Of a stretch of DNA of 64,000 nt, positions 26,190 to 36,124 are shown piece after piece. The stretch comes from Roseivirga sp. E12 (lineage in GTDB: Bacteria > Bacteroidota > Bacteroidia > Cytophagales > Cyclobacteriaceae). Below the pieces are notes generated by a model that ran no database searches, was not told the DNA's origin, and saw only the letters and a list, made by a program, of their open reading frames with translations. Made by a program: the position numbers and the translations under genes. How positions within the stretch are numbered: position 1 is the stretch's first letter; each line of letters starts with the position of its first letter. The stretch is from positions 124,001-188,000 of the forward strand of contig NZ_JAGFMD010000009.1 in assembly GCF_017592825.1 (NCBI RefSeq). The letters run 5' to 3'.

Positions 26190-27434
26190 ATGAGTACTCC
26201 GAACAAGGTCCATATCGACAATTACTTCAAAAGGTTTGCAGTTAGAGCACCAATCATTCTGGAGCCATTGTCCTCACTTTGTCAAATGATCATTGTGATT
26301 CCCTGTCATAATGAGTCCGATTTGATAGGAACGCTTCGATCCTTACTAGATAGCGATCGACCAAGTTTCCCAGTAGAGGTAATCACTATTGTCAACCAAA
26401 GTGTTGACTGTCAAAATCATGAAGTGGTCCAACAGAACCGTAATACCATCAAAGCATTTACAGAATGGAACAAGTCTGTTAATAGAGATGACATTACATT
26501 CCAAATCATTAAAGCGCTGGACATGCCGAAAAAGCAGGCGGGGGTTGGGCTAGCCAGAAAGATAGGAATGGATGAAGCTCTGAGACGATTCGACTCTATC
26601 GGTGTCAATGGAACCATAGTATGCCTAGATGCTGACTGTAGGGTATCAAAAAATTATTTAAGTGAAATAGAAAAGCAGTTCACTAATTCTAATGCAGGGC
26701 TGGGCGAAGTTCATTTCGAACACCAATTCGAGCATGAAAGCAATGATAAGCTCAGAAAAGGGATCATCAATTATGAGCTCTTTTTATACTACTATGTAGA
26801 AGGACTGAAGTTTTCGGGTTATCCTTTCGCTATCCAAACTATTGGTTCATGTATGCTAGTAAAAGCATCTACTTACGCCAAGCATGGTGGCATGAACAAA
26901 CGTAAGGCGGGAGAAGACTTTTACTTTTTACATAAAATTATACCTCATGAAAAATTTGTCGAGGTAATGGGAGCATCTGTTTATCCCTCATGTAGAACCT
27001 CTGATCGCGTACCTTTTGGTACAGGTAAAGCTCAACAAGATTGGCTTGACCAAGCATCTGAAGATTATCTCACCTATGATCCCAAAGTATTTGATGAACT
27101 CAAGACTTTGATCGATTCAGTAGATCAGTTTTTTGAAAGTGCAGTCATGACTGTAATAAAGCAACTCCCCTCAATTCCGAGGGCCTTTGTGCAAACACAT
27201 GAATTTGAAGCCAAGATTGAGTTGATCAAATCAAACTGCAAGGATATAGGACAGTTTAGAAAACAGTTCTTCATCTGGTTTGACGGCTTTCTGTGTATGA
27301 AGTTCGTTCACTTTGTGAGGGATAGTTATTATGAGAATATTCCGATCGTCTTTGCTGCTAATAGGTTATTGAAATTAGACTTGGACAATGAAATTATGCT
27401 TCTTACGCAATTTCGGGAACAAGCTCTTCACTAA
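26190..27434 (+). CDS. family 2 glycosyltransferase
   Basis: A 414-residue protein with a GT-A fold N-terminal domain: MIIVIPCHNESDLIGTLRSLL near residues 32-52 and a DAD metal-binding motif in IVCLDADCRV near 145-154. The rest includes GEDFYFLHKI near 250, similar to the ED acceptor motif of GT2 enzymes. No membrane segment is evident. The sugar and acceptor are unknown. Its 3' end overlaps the convergent RND permease by 32 bp, and it may make a cell-surface glycan. Confidence 0.8.
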   Translation: MSTPNKVHIDNYFKRFAVRAPIILEPLSSLCQMIIVIPCHNESDLIGTLRSLLDSDRPSFPVEVITIVNQSVDCQNHEVVQQNRNTIKAFTEWNKSVNRDDITFQIIKALDMPKKQAGVGLARKIGMDEALRRFDSIGVNGTIVCLDADCRVSKNYLSEIEKQFTNSNAGLGEVHFEHQFEHESNDKLRKGIINYELFLYYYVEGLKFSGYPFAIQTIGSCMLVKASTYAKHGGMNKRKAGEDFYFLHKIIPHEKFVEVMGASVYPSCRTSDRVPFGTGKAQQDWLDQASEDYLTYDPKVFDELKTLIDSVDQFFESAVMTVIKQLPSIPRAFVQTHEFEAKIELIKSNCKDIGQFRKQFFIWFDGFLCMKFVHFVRDSYYENIPIVFAANRLLKLDLDNEIMLLTQFREQALH

Positions 27435-30400
27435 CCGAAGACTTTGATTTCTTCCTTGAAAGAAAAACTGGGAGACAAACAAACACTGCAATTATAGAGA
27501 AGATAAGCCCCCCTATCGTACCGATGGCCAGTGAAAACCAAAAGACTTCATTTTCACCTTCAAGTAAGAACGGAATCAGGCCAAAACAAGTGGAGAGAAT
27601 TGTGAGAAGTATAGGCTGGGCCTTTCCCACAACCGCTTTCAGAATAGCCCTATTCTCATTCTTTAATCTCGAATTATTGAAATCATTAACGATAAAAATT
27701 GAGGCATTGACAACCAAACCACCTAGCAATATAAAGGCAGCATAACCGCCATTGTCCATAGGAAAATCAAAGAGGCTAAAAATCAAAAACAGGCCAATAA
27801 AGGAAATAGGAATAGTTACGATGATGTTAAACGGCTGCTTTAGGTTTTCGAAAAGAATGGAGCAAATGAAGAAGATACCAACGATCAGTACTAATAAAAT
27901 CCCATATTGTCTTTTTTCTCTCTGAAAACTGAAGTAGTTATCCTGCGTTTCAACGACATAACCCACGGGAATTTCAGCATTCATTTCTTTAATCTTTTCA
28001 TCTCGATGCCTTTGAGCAAACTTGAAAGAACCATTATAATCATAGGTGAGTGCTCTTAAATACTGTCTGTCTTCTTTGTGAATTTCATTTGCTGTTCGCT
28101 CAAAAGACAAGGAAGCGTAGTCTTTTATTTTAATAAACCGTCCTGTGTCCAATGGAAGAGACTGCTCGGTCAAGTCATATTTTGAAAAGGCTTCGGCATT
28201 ACTAGCCTTGATATAAACTGGCAATCTTTCATTGTTATAATTGGCGGCTGCCGAAGAATTACCAGGCATAGGCTCTGTTAAGTCAGATAACATTCTTAAA
28301 ATATCTCCTCTATTGATGCCAGCCGTTGCCAAGCGATCGATATCAAAATCAAGGACATACTCACTGGTATTTTGGCTACGCCAGCTGACCTGTGCGTTAG
28401 TATTGACCTCATTGACTCGAATATGTTCTTCGAGTTTATCAGCCATCAATTCCGCCTGTCTTTCGAGTTCATCGAAATTGTATCCTTTCATTTTAACACG
28501 CATACTCGGTGTTTCACCCCGCTCTCCTCCGGCACTAAAACCTTGTCCCACACCTGTAATGGACCACGCTACACCTGTGAGATCGATAGATCGCGCCTGG
28601 AGTCTTCCCTTTAATTGATAAGGTAAGGCCGAGGTTTCATATGCATCGGTAAAAGTGATTTGGGTAGTCGCATAACCTCGAGAAACGTTGGTAATGAATT
28701 TATCAACCCCCTCAATTCCGACTAGATACTCCTCTACTTTTGAGATTACAAAGTTGGCATCGTCCAAGGTAGTACCGAAAGGCAGTCTGGCACTGACGTT
28801 GAGTCTGGTTTGCTGAGGAGAACCATATCTAAAACCGGCATATACTTCGTTGACGAACTTACGTAGTGCACCACCTAATACTTTGTCGGTGACAGGTCTA
28901 ATCTCATCTTGATACTTGTCGCTTCCAATCGTTTTATTATACCACTCTTGACCTTCCCATTGTACCGGTAGCTTAAACACAGGTAAGCCAAAACCCAAGA
29001 CTACAATGACAATGAATGCTTTCCTGTATTTTACCACAAAAGCAATTGATTTCATATAAGCCTTAAACCACCTTACCTTTCTTCGAAGTCTATGATAAGT
29101 CTGAATACGGCCCATGGAGAGTCGTTCTTTGAAAAGAAGGGTGTAAAGTGAAGGAGTAAAGAATAAAGCGATGAGTAATGAGACACCAAGATTGATCGCC
29201 ACTACTATTGAGAAATCGGTCAAATCTCTTCGTTCATCTTCTGGCAGTAACAATACGAGTAAAAGGGCCATAATAGTAGTCAACGATGCGGCTAAAAGAG
29301 CCAGGAAAATCTTAGCATTCTTTTTTCGGTGCATGTGGTCTAACATCACTATAGCATTGTCCACAATCAGACCAAAGGAAATGGTAACACCAGCAATGGA
29401 GTACATGTGCAGCTCCACTTTCAATGCGTAAACAATAATGACAGTCAGACACAAGTTGACAATGATTCCTAAAAAGAGAGTGAAGAGGTATTTGGGGTTT
29501 CGGTTAATCAAAAAGATGAAGACAACCAGAATGAGTACTGAAAGGCCTGTCCTTATATAGATTTTGTTCATCTCCTTGGCCAAAAACTCAGTATCATCGT
29601 TTTCTAAAATAATTTCAACCCCTTCAGGTAAACCATCCTCCAATTGATTGATCGTCTCCTTAACTTCTGCCGCCAGCAAAACTTTATTTACCCCTTCTCT
29701 AGCATATATACTCAGATAAACAGCATTTCGGCCATTTATTCGTCTGTAGGAGTTTGGCTTTTGTTCCTCTAAATACAAGCGAGCAACATCCTTCAATGCG
29801 ATTGCCTTGCCCTCGATAATTGCTATATCAATGCTCTCTAATGCCTGCATATCTGGAATTTGACCAGAGGTTTTCAAGAAGTATTGCTGCCCATTAGACA
29901 TTGCTGCCATCCCTGCATAAACAGCATCATTCATTGAATTAAGTGCAGTAGTAATCTGAGCTTTGGTCAGGTTATACCGAATCAAGGTAGGCACATCAAA
30001 GTCAATCGTGATTTGCAAAGAATTGCCATCCGTCACATCCACCTGTTTCAAATCTCTGAGCTGTGAAAGTGGCTTCTTCACAAACTCTTCTACATCCTGC
30101 TGCAACTTATAAGAAGCGTATGGCCCGTTGATAGAATAGGAAAGTATGGCTCGTTCAGCCTCGTTCTGATTCTCACCACCCCGCTGTTCAATACGAGGAT
30201 AGGACATGTTTTCGGGAAGCTTCCTGTAAATATTCCTGATGATGGTGCTTACCTCAAATTTTCTAAAGTCAACATCAACGCCCTTATCGAAGGATATTTC
30301 TATTGACCCTCCATTATATTTAGACACGCTCGTCACCTTATTGGTCCCTTCAAGCTGCGAAAGCGCATTTTCCAAAGGTGAGGTAGCAAGCCGCTCCACA

Positions 30401-30561
30401 ATATCCGGGGAGGAGTTAGGGAGGCTGTAAGTAATTGTAATTGCTGGTTTGACGTAAGTCGGTGTAAAATTAACACTCAGTCTAGGAATCAAGGCAATTC
30501 CTATAATGGCCAAAACCAAAAAAGCAACAATAACTCTGAAAGGCCGATTAATAAAAGGCAT
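27403..30561 (-). CDS. RND efflux permease (first)
   Basis: A 1052-residue inner-membrane proton antiporter of the AcrB/CzcA superfamily. Twelve membrane helices with two large periplasmic loops are visible, and the helix-4 motif ISFGLIVDNAIVMLDH contains the proton-relay Asp. The N-terminus MPFINRPFRVIVAFLVLAI is typical. It is divergent from the adaptor gene 62 bp away, whereas a second permease follows that adaptor, so two pumps may share one adaptor. No TolC-type gene lies nearby. Substrate is unknown. Confidence 0.9.
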   Translation of the reverse strand: MPFINRPFRVIVAFLVLAIIGIALIPRLSVNFTPTYVKPAITITYSLPNSSPDIVERLATSPLENALSQLEGTNKVTSVSKYNGGSIEISFDKGVDVDFRKFEVSTIIRNIYRKLPENMSYPRIEQRGGENQNEAERAILSYSINGPYASYKLQQDVEEFVKKPLSQLRDLKQVDVTDGNSLQITIDFDVPTLIRYNLTKAQITTALNSMNDAVYAGMAAMSNGQQYFLKTSGQIPDMQALESIDIAIIEGKAIALKDVARLYLEEQKPNSYRRINGRNAVYLSIYAREGVNKVLLAAEVKETINQLEDGLPEGVEIILENDDTEFLAKEMNKIYIRTGLSVLILVVFIFLINRNPKYLFTLFLGIIVNLCLTVIIVYALKVELHMYSIAGVTISFGLIVDNAIVMLDHMHRKKNAKIFLALLAASLTTIMALLLVLLLPEDERRDLTDFSIVVAINLGVSLLIALFFTPSLYTLLFKERLSMGRIQTYHRLRRKVRWFKAYMKSIAFVVKYRKAFIVIVVLGFGLPVFKLPVQWEGQEWYNKTIGSDKYQDEIRPVTDKVLGGALRKFVNEVYAGFRYGSPQQTRLNVSARLPFGTTLDDANFVISKVEEYLVGIEGVDKFITNVSRGYATTQITFTDAYETSALPYQLKGRLQARSIDLTGVAWSITGVGQGFSAGGERGETPSMRVKMKGYNFDELERQAELMADKLEEHIRVNEVNTNAQVSWRSQNTSEYVLDFDIDRLATAGINRGDILRMLSDLTEPMPGNSSAAANYNNERLPVYIKASNAEAFSKYDLTEQSLPLDTGRFIKIKDYASLSFERTANEIHKEDRQYLRALTYDYNGSFKFAQRHRDEKIKEMNAEIPVGYVVETQDNYFSFQREKRQYGILLVLIVGIFFICSILFENLKQPFNIIVTIPISFIGLFLIFSLFDFPMDNGGYAAFILLGGLVVNASIFIVNDFNNSRLKNENRAILKAVVGKAQPILLTILSTCFGLIPFLLEGENEVFWFSLAIGTIGGLIFSIIAVFVCLPVFLSRKKSKSSVSEELVPEIA

Positions 30562-30623
30562 CAGGTAATTTTACCGAAAAAATTGGTTTTTATTTCATTG
30601 GTTTAGCACTATTTTTAACCAAT

Positions 30624-31682
30624 ATGTTTAAAAAACTACTCTTAGGTTTTCTTGTCATTTCTATTTGTGGATGTAAGACTCAAAAGACTGAGTTCGAAGA
30701 ACCAGATGTTGAATCTTTAAGAAAGGATATTCAACCAACATCTGTCGCCATAGCAACCGCCACTTATCGTCCTTTTGAGTTCCTAATCAACTCATCGGGA
30801 ACAATCAGCTCTGAAAACGAGCTAAAAATCTCATTCCAGAGCTCTGGCTATTTGGAAAGGCTCAGTATTAAGAATGGAGACCGAGTAAGTAAAGGGCAAG
30901 TGATTGGAGAACTTGAAAACACCCAACAGGAGTTTGCCAAAGAAAAAGCTCAAGTCGCTTATGAAAAAGCCTATATCACGTTTAGAGATGACTCTTTGGG
31001 TCGGTTGAGCAATATGAACGATGTGGTGGTCAATACTATGACTTTAAAAGCTGGCCTTAGAGATGCGGAAATTAATCTTCGTGAAGCACAGATCAACCTA
31101 GACAACACCATTATAAAGTCTCCAATTGATGGAATTGTGGCCGAAATGAAAGAAAAGAAGGGAGATGTAATCAGCGCAGGAAAAGAACTCTGCGTAGTCT
31201 ACGATGACAAAAACCTTGAACTAACGGCCAAAATCCTCGAATCAGACTACAAGCATTTAAAATTAGGTTTGATCGCAGACATCTATCCATTAGCCTTCAA
31301 AAATCAATCATTTGAGGCCTACCTAAAAGAAGTCAATCCAAAGGTCGATGAGAATGGCATGATAGAACTGAAACTCAAGCTTAGAGAAACACAAGGTTTA
31401 TTACCCGGAATGAATGCCAATGCAATTATTCGGGTTCCCCAGGCGAAAAACATCATAGTACCTAGAGAGGCCTTGGTTATCAAATCTCGAAGGCAGGTCG
31501 TATTTACTTATGAAAATGGATTTGCCAAGTGGAAGTATGTGGAAGTGGGTTTAGACAACGGAGTTGACATTGAAATTCTAAGCGGTCTTAATGATGGTGA
31601 TCAGGTCATCGTTTCTGAAAACCTTCAGTTGGCGCATGATGCTCAAGTTTCCATAGCCACTGAAATTGGCAATAACAACTAA
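30624..31682 (+). CDS. RND efflux periplasmic adaptor (membrane-fusion) lipoprotein
   Basis: A 352-residue lipoprotein (MFKKLLLGFLVISICGC signal). Its order is that of membrane-fusion proteins: a first half-lipoyl motif (residues about 55-95, with GDRVSKGQVIGELE), an alpha-helical hairpin (about 95-155), a second half-lipoyl segment (NTIIKSPIDGIVAEMKEKKGDVI) and a beta-barrel. It links permease and outer-membrane channel. It is 5 bp upstream of the second permease and divergent from the first, with both promoters in a 62-bp gap. Confidence 0.9.
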   Translation: MFKKLLLGFLVISICGCKTQKTEFEEPDVESLRKDIQPTSVAIATATYRPFEFLINSSGTISSENELKISFQSSGYLERLSIKNGDRVSKGQVIGELENTQQEFAKEKAQVAYEKAYITFRDDSLGRLSNMNDVVVNTMTLKAGLRDAEINLREAQINLDNTIIKSPIDGIVAEMKEKKGDVISAGKELCVVYDDKNLELTAKILESDYKHLKLGLIADIYPLAFKNQSFEAYLKEVNPKVDENGMIELKLKLRETQGLLPGMNANAIIRVPQAKNIIVPREALVIKSRRQVVFTYENGFAKWKYVEVGLDNGVDIEILSGLNDGDQVIVSENLQLAHDAQVSIATEIGNNN

Positions 31683-31687
31683 GGCTG

Positions 31688-34600
31688 ATGGTAAGATTCC
31701 TGATCCAAAGACCCATTGCCGTCTTTTTGTCCTTTATAGGTATACTATTTTTTAGTGTACTCGCCATTAGGAATCTTCCTGTTTCACTACTACCAAGCAT
31801 TGAAGTACCCTCGGTAGTTATCAAAGTCGACTACCCAAACAATCCGGCACAGATTATTGAAAACAGTATTCTAAAGTCCATTCGGAGCGAGTTAAACTCA
31901 CTGAATAACCTAAAATCCATTGAAAGTACAGCTAGCAGCGAAACAGGATTGATTAAGCTTCAATTCGACTATGGTACTCGAATGGATTTGGCCTATATAG
32001 AAATCAATGAAAAAGTCGATCGTCTTCAGGAATCTCTCCCTCGTGATATGGATCGACCAAGAATTATTCGGATCAATACATCCGACATCCCGATCATTAG
32101 GATACAGGTTTTGCCCAAGAATGATTCTGATCTAGTCGCTTTATCACAACTCTCCGAACGGGTTTTAAAAAAGCGAATCGAACAGATTGAAGGCGTATCC
32201 ATTGTAGATATTAATGGCTATCGCGAGCAATTCATCTCGATAGAACCCAACGCTGCACAGCTTTCTGCACTGAACATATCTGAGTCCCAAATCGAAAGCG
32301 TGCTCAATAGCGCCAACAGAGAGCTTGGTCAACTTTCGATTAAAGATGGCCAGTACCGATACTTTGTTCGAATGGCCAATCGACTGGATGACATTGAAGA
32401 AATTAAAAAGCTACCGTTATCTACTCCAAATGGAGAAGTGGTGAGCCTTGAACAATTAGCCGATGTCAAGTTCGAGACAGAAAAAGTTCTGAGTTACCAC
32501 CTTTTTGGCCAACAAGAAGGACTGGTCATTACTGTTCACAAGCAGAATAGCGCTAAGATGACTGAGCTCGTTCCTTTGGTCTACGAAGCAATTGAAATAT
32601 TCAAAACTGATTATCCTGATGTCGATTTCGAACTGACCCAAGACCAATCCACCTTACTCAATGCCGGCATTGACAATTTGACTACCAGCTTGATCTATGG
32701 TGGCATTTTCGCATTTGGAGTGCTCTTTCTGTTCATGGGCAATTTCAAAATGCCAATCATTATGGGGATTACCCTTCCAGTCTCCTTGGTGATTAGCTTC
32801 CTGCTTTTTAGAGCAGTAGGACTGACGATAAATATTATCTCCTTAAGTGGACTTGCACTTGGACTAGGAATGCTTATCGACAATGCAATCATTGTCATCG
32901 ATAACATTACTCGAAAACGAAAGGACGGGCTTGACATCATCGAAGCCTGCATAAGTGGAGTGAATGAAGTAATGGCACCACTGATCAGTTCGGTATTAAC
33001 CACTTTGGCGGTTTTTGTTCCTCTCGTTTTCTTAAATGGTCTGTCTGGGGCGCTCTTCTATGACCAAGCAGTTTCTGTTGCAATAATCCTGGGCACTTCC
33101 TTAATGGTTGCGTTCATCTTGTTACCCCTGCTCTATCGCATATTCTTTCAAAAATCTAAAGGACAAGTCAAAGAAGACAGCTTATTCTTCAGGCTTATAT
33201 TAAAGGTTTATAAAGCCTTTTACAATCTGATCTGGAAATTCAAAGTCATAAGCTTTATCCTTTTGATCGGCTTGATACCGCTTACCTATTTTATCCTAAT
33301 CGGGTTTGAAAAAACGGGCCTTCCAGATATTGAAAAAACGGAAACCCTTCTAACTATCAATTGGAATGAACCGATCGATGCTGAAGTCAATAAAACCAGA
33401 GTCGGTGATTTGATTGATGCCCTAGAGGTAGAGGCTATTACGGAATCTGATATTGGTATCAGTCAGTTTCTATTGGCTGTCGAAGATGGCAGAGTCGAGA
33501 ATGCTCAAGTCTATTTGAAATTCAGCACACGCGAAGAGAAAGTCGAGACCGAGCAATGGATCTCCAATTTCTTCCTGCAAAGGCACCCCAATGCTTCAAC
33601 AGAAATCGAAGATGCCCCCAATGCTTTTGACCAAATATTTAAATCTCAAGGACAATATTTTGTTGCTAAATGGAAGAACCTAGGTCAAGGTGAGCTGATG
33701 AGTGAAGATGATCTATCGTCATTACAGCAAGACGTTCTAGAACTCACTAACACTCCAGCCCAAGGGGGTAAAGGCTTTCTTTTTGAAGAGTCTCTTGAAG
33801 CTACAATTGACAATGAGGCCCTGGCATTTTATGGTATTCCTGAGGGCACCTTCAAAAGCGCACTAGCCAATGCATTGGATGGCTTTTTAGTAACGGAGAT
33901 CAGGCGTTTTGGAGAAGTTATTCCAATTAAGATTCAAAGGTCAAAAGGAGACCTACAACAGCAACTAAGAGATGTTTATGTCACTGGTAGGGAAAGACAA
34001 CAATATCCTCTTTCTCAATTCATCAAGGTTGAGTTTATCAAGGTTGAAAAGAACATCACCGCAGATAGAACTGGGCCTTATCAATCTTTGGAATGGGAGT
34101 CATTATCTGATAACGACATAGAAAAACTCACCAATGAACTGCCAAAAGTCGCAGCCAAATATGGCTTAGTAGTTGACTTTAGCGGCACCTTTTTTGAAGA
34201 TCAGGAGAACCTTCGCCAGTTGATTTTTATTCTTGTTATCTCTGTGGCGCTGCTCTATTTTATTTTGGCAGCTCAGTTTGAGTCATTGGTGCAACCTCTG
34301 ATTGTCATCTTTACGCTCCCACTTGGTATTCTAGGGGCTTTGCTGGTGCTTCAGCTTGCTGGTGTTACATTAAACGTAATGTCTGCCATTGGCATTATCG
34401 TTATGCTGGGCATCATGGTGAATGATGCAATTCTGAAAATCGATACCATCAACCGACTCAGAGTAGTCCCTAACCAAAAGAGTTCTTCTAAAGAAATTCT
34501 ATCAGTAGCAATTGCAAAAACAGGTCAGATCAGACTCAAGCCAATTCTGATGACTTCCATCACTACCATTCTAGCCTTATTACCTGTGATCTTTTCTTCA

Positions 34601-34723
34601 GGTATTGGTGCTGACCTGCAAAGACCACTAGTATTCTCAGTAATTGGGGGCTTAACGATTGGTACTTTCACAGCACTATACTTTGTGCCGCTGGCGTATT
34701 GGTTTGTGAGTAGCAAAAAATGA
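31688..34723 (+). CDS. RND efflux permease (second)
   Basis: A 1011-residue AcrB/MexB-family permease with twelve membrane helices. The helix-4 motif LALGLGMLIDNAIIVIDNI carries the relay Asp. Its C-terminus reads ALYFVPLAYWFVSSKK, and the DNA of this last stretch recurs in damaged form twice downstream, at 37613-37675 and 40220-40289. It forms an operon with the adaptor. Substrate is unknown. Confidence 0.92.
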   Translation: MVRFLIQRPIAVFLSFIGILFFSVLAIRNLPVSLLPSIEVPSVVIKVDYPNNPAQIIENSILKSIRSELNSLNNLKSIESTASSETGLIKLQFDYGTRMDLAYIEINEKVDRLQESLPRDMDRPRIIRINTSDIPIIRIQVLPKNDSDLVALSQLSERVLKKRIEQIEGVSIVDINGYREQFISIEPNAAQLSALNISESQIESVLNSANRELGQLSIKDGQYRYFVRMANRLDDIEEIKKLPLSTPNGEVVSLEQLADVKFETEKVLSYHLFGQQEGLVITVHKQNSAKMTELVPLVYEAIEIFKTDYPDVDFELTQDQSTLLNAGIDNLTTSLIYGGIFAFGVLFLFMGNFKMPIIMGITLPVSLVISFLLFRAVGLTINIISLSGLALGLGMLIDNAIIVIDNITRKRKDGLDIIEACISGVNEVMAPLISSVLTTLAVFVPLVFLNGLSGALFYDQAVSVAIILGTSLMVAFILLPLLYRIFFQKSKGQVKEDSLFFRLILKVYKAFYNLIWKFKVISFILLIGLIPLTYFILIGFEKTGLPDIEKTETLLTINWNEPIDAEVNKTRVGDLIDALEVEAITESDIGISQFLLAVEDGRVENAQVYLKFSTREEKVETEQWISNFFLQRHPNASTEIEDAPNAFDQIFKSQGQYFVAKWKNLGQGELMSEDDLSSLQQDVLELTNTPAQGGKGFLFEESLEATIDNEALAFYGIPEGTFKSALANALDGFLVTEIRRFGEVIPIKIQRSKGDLQQQLRDVYVTGRERQQYPLSQFIKVEFIKVEKNITADRTGPYQSLEWESLSDNDIEKLTNELPKVAAKYGLVVDFSGTFFEDQENLRQLIFILVISVALLYFILAAQFESLVQPLIVIFTLPLGILGALLVLQLAGVTLNVMSAIGIIVMLGIMVNDAILKIDTINRLRVVPNQKSSSKEILSVAIAKTGQIRLKPILMTSITTILALLPVIFSSGIGADLQRPLVFSVIGGLTIGTFTALYFVPLAYWFVSSKK

Positions 34724-35110
34724 ATGGTGTGAGTAATGGATGTCACCTCCTTTACGCAAATAGCAAAAATGAAAAACTTCGAATTTGTCATAGCGTAAGG
34801 TCCAGAATGAACAGTTTCTTCAAACCATATTTACTCATCTCTGATAACCACAATGTAAATATCAAAATGAAGAATTGAATTCGGAAGGAATAGAAAGTAT
34901 TTTAAAGTACAGGCAAAACTTAACCTCAATCAAATCACAGACAAGAAAACCTCAGCTTTTGAGCTGAGGTTTAAAATACTTCAAATTTGAAGCCGTATAT
35001 ACAGAAACTGTTCAAAGGGTGCACCTACAAAATTTCAACTTTATAGTTCAATTTATCTATTGCGAGCCCTACAGACAGCTCAAATTCAACGATGTGAACC
35101 GAGCCATTAC
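34724..35110. other. intergenic region between RND permease and first peptide gene
   Basis: These 387 bp hold no gene I can support. They are AT-rich and contain one hairpin (34947-34972) listed separately. The rest shows no clear promoter, and the flanking genes are convergent. Confidence 0.6.
34947..34972 (+). terminator. bidirectional-type terminator hairpin
   Basis: AAACCTCAGCT (34947-34957) pairs perfectly with AGCTGAGGTTT (34962-34972) around a 4-nt loop, with A-rich and T-rich flanks. It separates the convergent permease and peptide genes. Confidence 0.7.
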
Positions 35111-35335
35111 TTACTCAATCTCAGGATCTATTACGCAGTCCTGGCTTTCGACACACGGTCCATTAGGATCTACCTTATTACAGGTAAAACCAATACCGCC
35201 CTCATTGTCAACGCAAAAACGAATCTTATATCTATCACCCTCAAAAGCCTGAGCTTCAAAAGGACTAAATAACAACAGTCCAAATGCACAAAGCATTAGC
35301 ATGGACATAAATCTAATTTTTATTTTTCTTTTCAT
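35111..35335 (-). CDS. small secreted Cys-containing peptide, type A1
   Basis: A 74-residue precursor (start at 35335, since MKRKIKIRF begins the signal; an ATG three codons earlier is possible). The signal ends at FEAQA near residue 30. The mature part is about 44 residues with four Cys, and its core GDRYKIRFC...DPNGPC...DC, ending DPEIE, is shared with the neighbouring peptide. It is not a family I can name firmly; the layout recalls the NVEALA-type small peptides of Bacteroidales. It lies 2 bp downstream of peptide A2 (11 bp from its stop with the preferred start). Confidence 0.7.
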   Translation of the reverse strand: MKRKIKIRFMSMLMLCAFGLLLFSPFEAQAFEGDRYKIRFCVDNEGGIGFTCNKVDPNGPCVESQDCVIDPEIE

Positions 35336-35346
35336 GATATTCACAT

Positions 35347-35565
35347 TTACTCAATTGTTGGGGTTTCACATACTGTCTGTTCATCACAGGGACCTGAAGG
35401 ATCTGTCGCTCCACATTTTCCACCCATTTTGCCTTCATCTGTGGTACACTTCTCAATTTTGTAACGGTCACCAAACTCATATGCCTTCACCTGATTTGGA
35501 CTAAGCATCAATGCTCCTACGCTCAACAACATGGCTGCAGAAAGCATTTTCATATTTTTATTCAT
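35347..35565 (-). CDS. small secreted Cys-containing peptide, type A2
   Basis: A 72-residue precursor with a signal peptide ending near NQVKA (residue 28). The mature part starts YEFGDRYKIEKC and has four Cys, a DPSGPC motif and the C-terminus ETPTIE. It is a clear paralog of the next peptide downstream (GDRYKI, C, DEG, G, C, DP-GPC, C). It is exported by Sec and probably released or surface-bound. It is preceded by a short element that also precedes the peptide genes of the other two modules. Confidence 0.72.
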   Translation of the reverse strand: MNKNMKMLSAAMLLSVGALMLSPNQVKAYEFGDRYKIEKCTTDEGKMGGKCGATDPSGPCDEQTVCETPTIE

Positions 35566-35586
35566 AATAAAACGATTTATTTATCC

Positions 35587-35629
35587 CTACTCTATTCATG
35601 GGTTTTCGGAATCCCCAATGCTATACCTT
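35587..35629 (-). pseudogene. remnant of a peptide 3' end, or conserved leader (module A)
   Basis: Read on the minus strand, this segment gives YSIGDSENP, stop, IE, stop. It resembles the C-termini of the neighbouring peptides (DPEIE, SIGEN) and the parallel segments at 39965 and 42842. The shared DNA core is CCTACTCT plus GGTTTTCGG on the plus strand. It lies 21 bp before the peptide start codon. The alternative is a structured leader, because a 4-bp stem flanking TTTTCGG is kept in all three copies. Confidence 0.4.
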
Positions 35630-36112
35630 TTATATTCTTTTCAAAAAATCATCATAACTGGCCTTCCCGAAAATGTCTATAAACTCAATCTTTCCGTTCT
35701 TATAGAGGATGTATTTATCTGAGGCATATACTAATCCTAATGACTCAAATAGGCCCTCATTGTCAATTAAATAATGAGCATCCGAGTCGTCTAAGACCCC
35801 TTTAAACTCAGTCCATAAATCATGTCCACTTGGATTTTTTATTATAAAAAATGTTGATTCATTTAATTCATGAACCCTTTCTGATAAAAATGCTATGTTT
35901 TCCTTAACACACCCGCACTCCCTCAAAATCAAATACACAACGTTTTTAGGTACAAAACCATCTGACACTATATAATCACTATATACCTTGTTCAACTGAT
36001 TAATTTCTTCCGGACTTATACTATCTAAATTATTGTTATCAACGCTAGAACCGCATGACCAACATAAGGTCAAAAACAACAATCCAATCATATTCCATCG
36101 AATAATTCTCAT
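35630..36112 (-). CDS. thioredoxin-like lipoprotein, CGC type (module A)
   Basis: A 160-residue lipoprotein (signal to LCWSC, with ATGs at 36112 and 36091 as possible starts). The body resembles a thioredoxin-fold protein: VVYLILRECGCVKENIAFL near residues 58-76 puts a CGC in place of a CxxC, then FFIIKNP, AHYLIDNEGLFESLGL, YILYKNGKIEFI. Compared with its counterparts in modules B and C (CSTC) the active site is altered. It follows the propeller gene by 12 bp. Periplasmic thiol chemistry on the Cys peptides is a reasonable inference. Confidence 0.6.
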   Translation of the reverse strand: MRIIRWNMIGLLFLTLCWSCGSSVDNNNLDSISPEEINQLNKVYSDYIVSDGFVPKNVVYLILRECGCVKENIAFLSERVHELNESTFFIIKNPSGHDLWTEFKGVLDDSDAHYLIDNEGLFESLGLVYASDKYILYKNGKIEFIDIFGKASYDDFLKRI

Positions 36113-36124
36113 ATTAATTCCTTA

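Noticed and set aside
34724-35110. Short open frames on both strands between the RND gene and the first peptide
   Set aside because: They lack start context, signal sequence and coding character; one plus-strand frame from 35019 is the antisense of the peptide gene.
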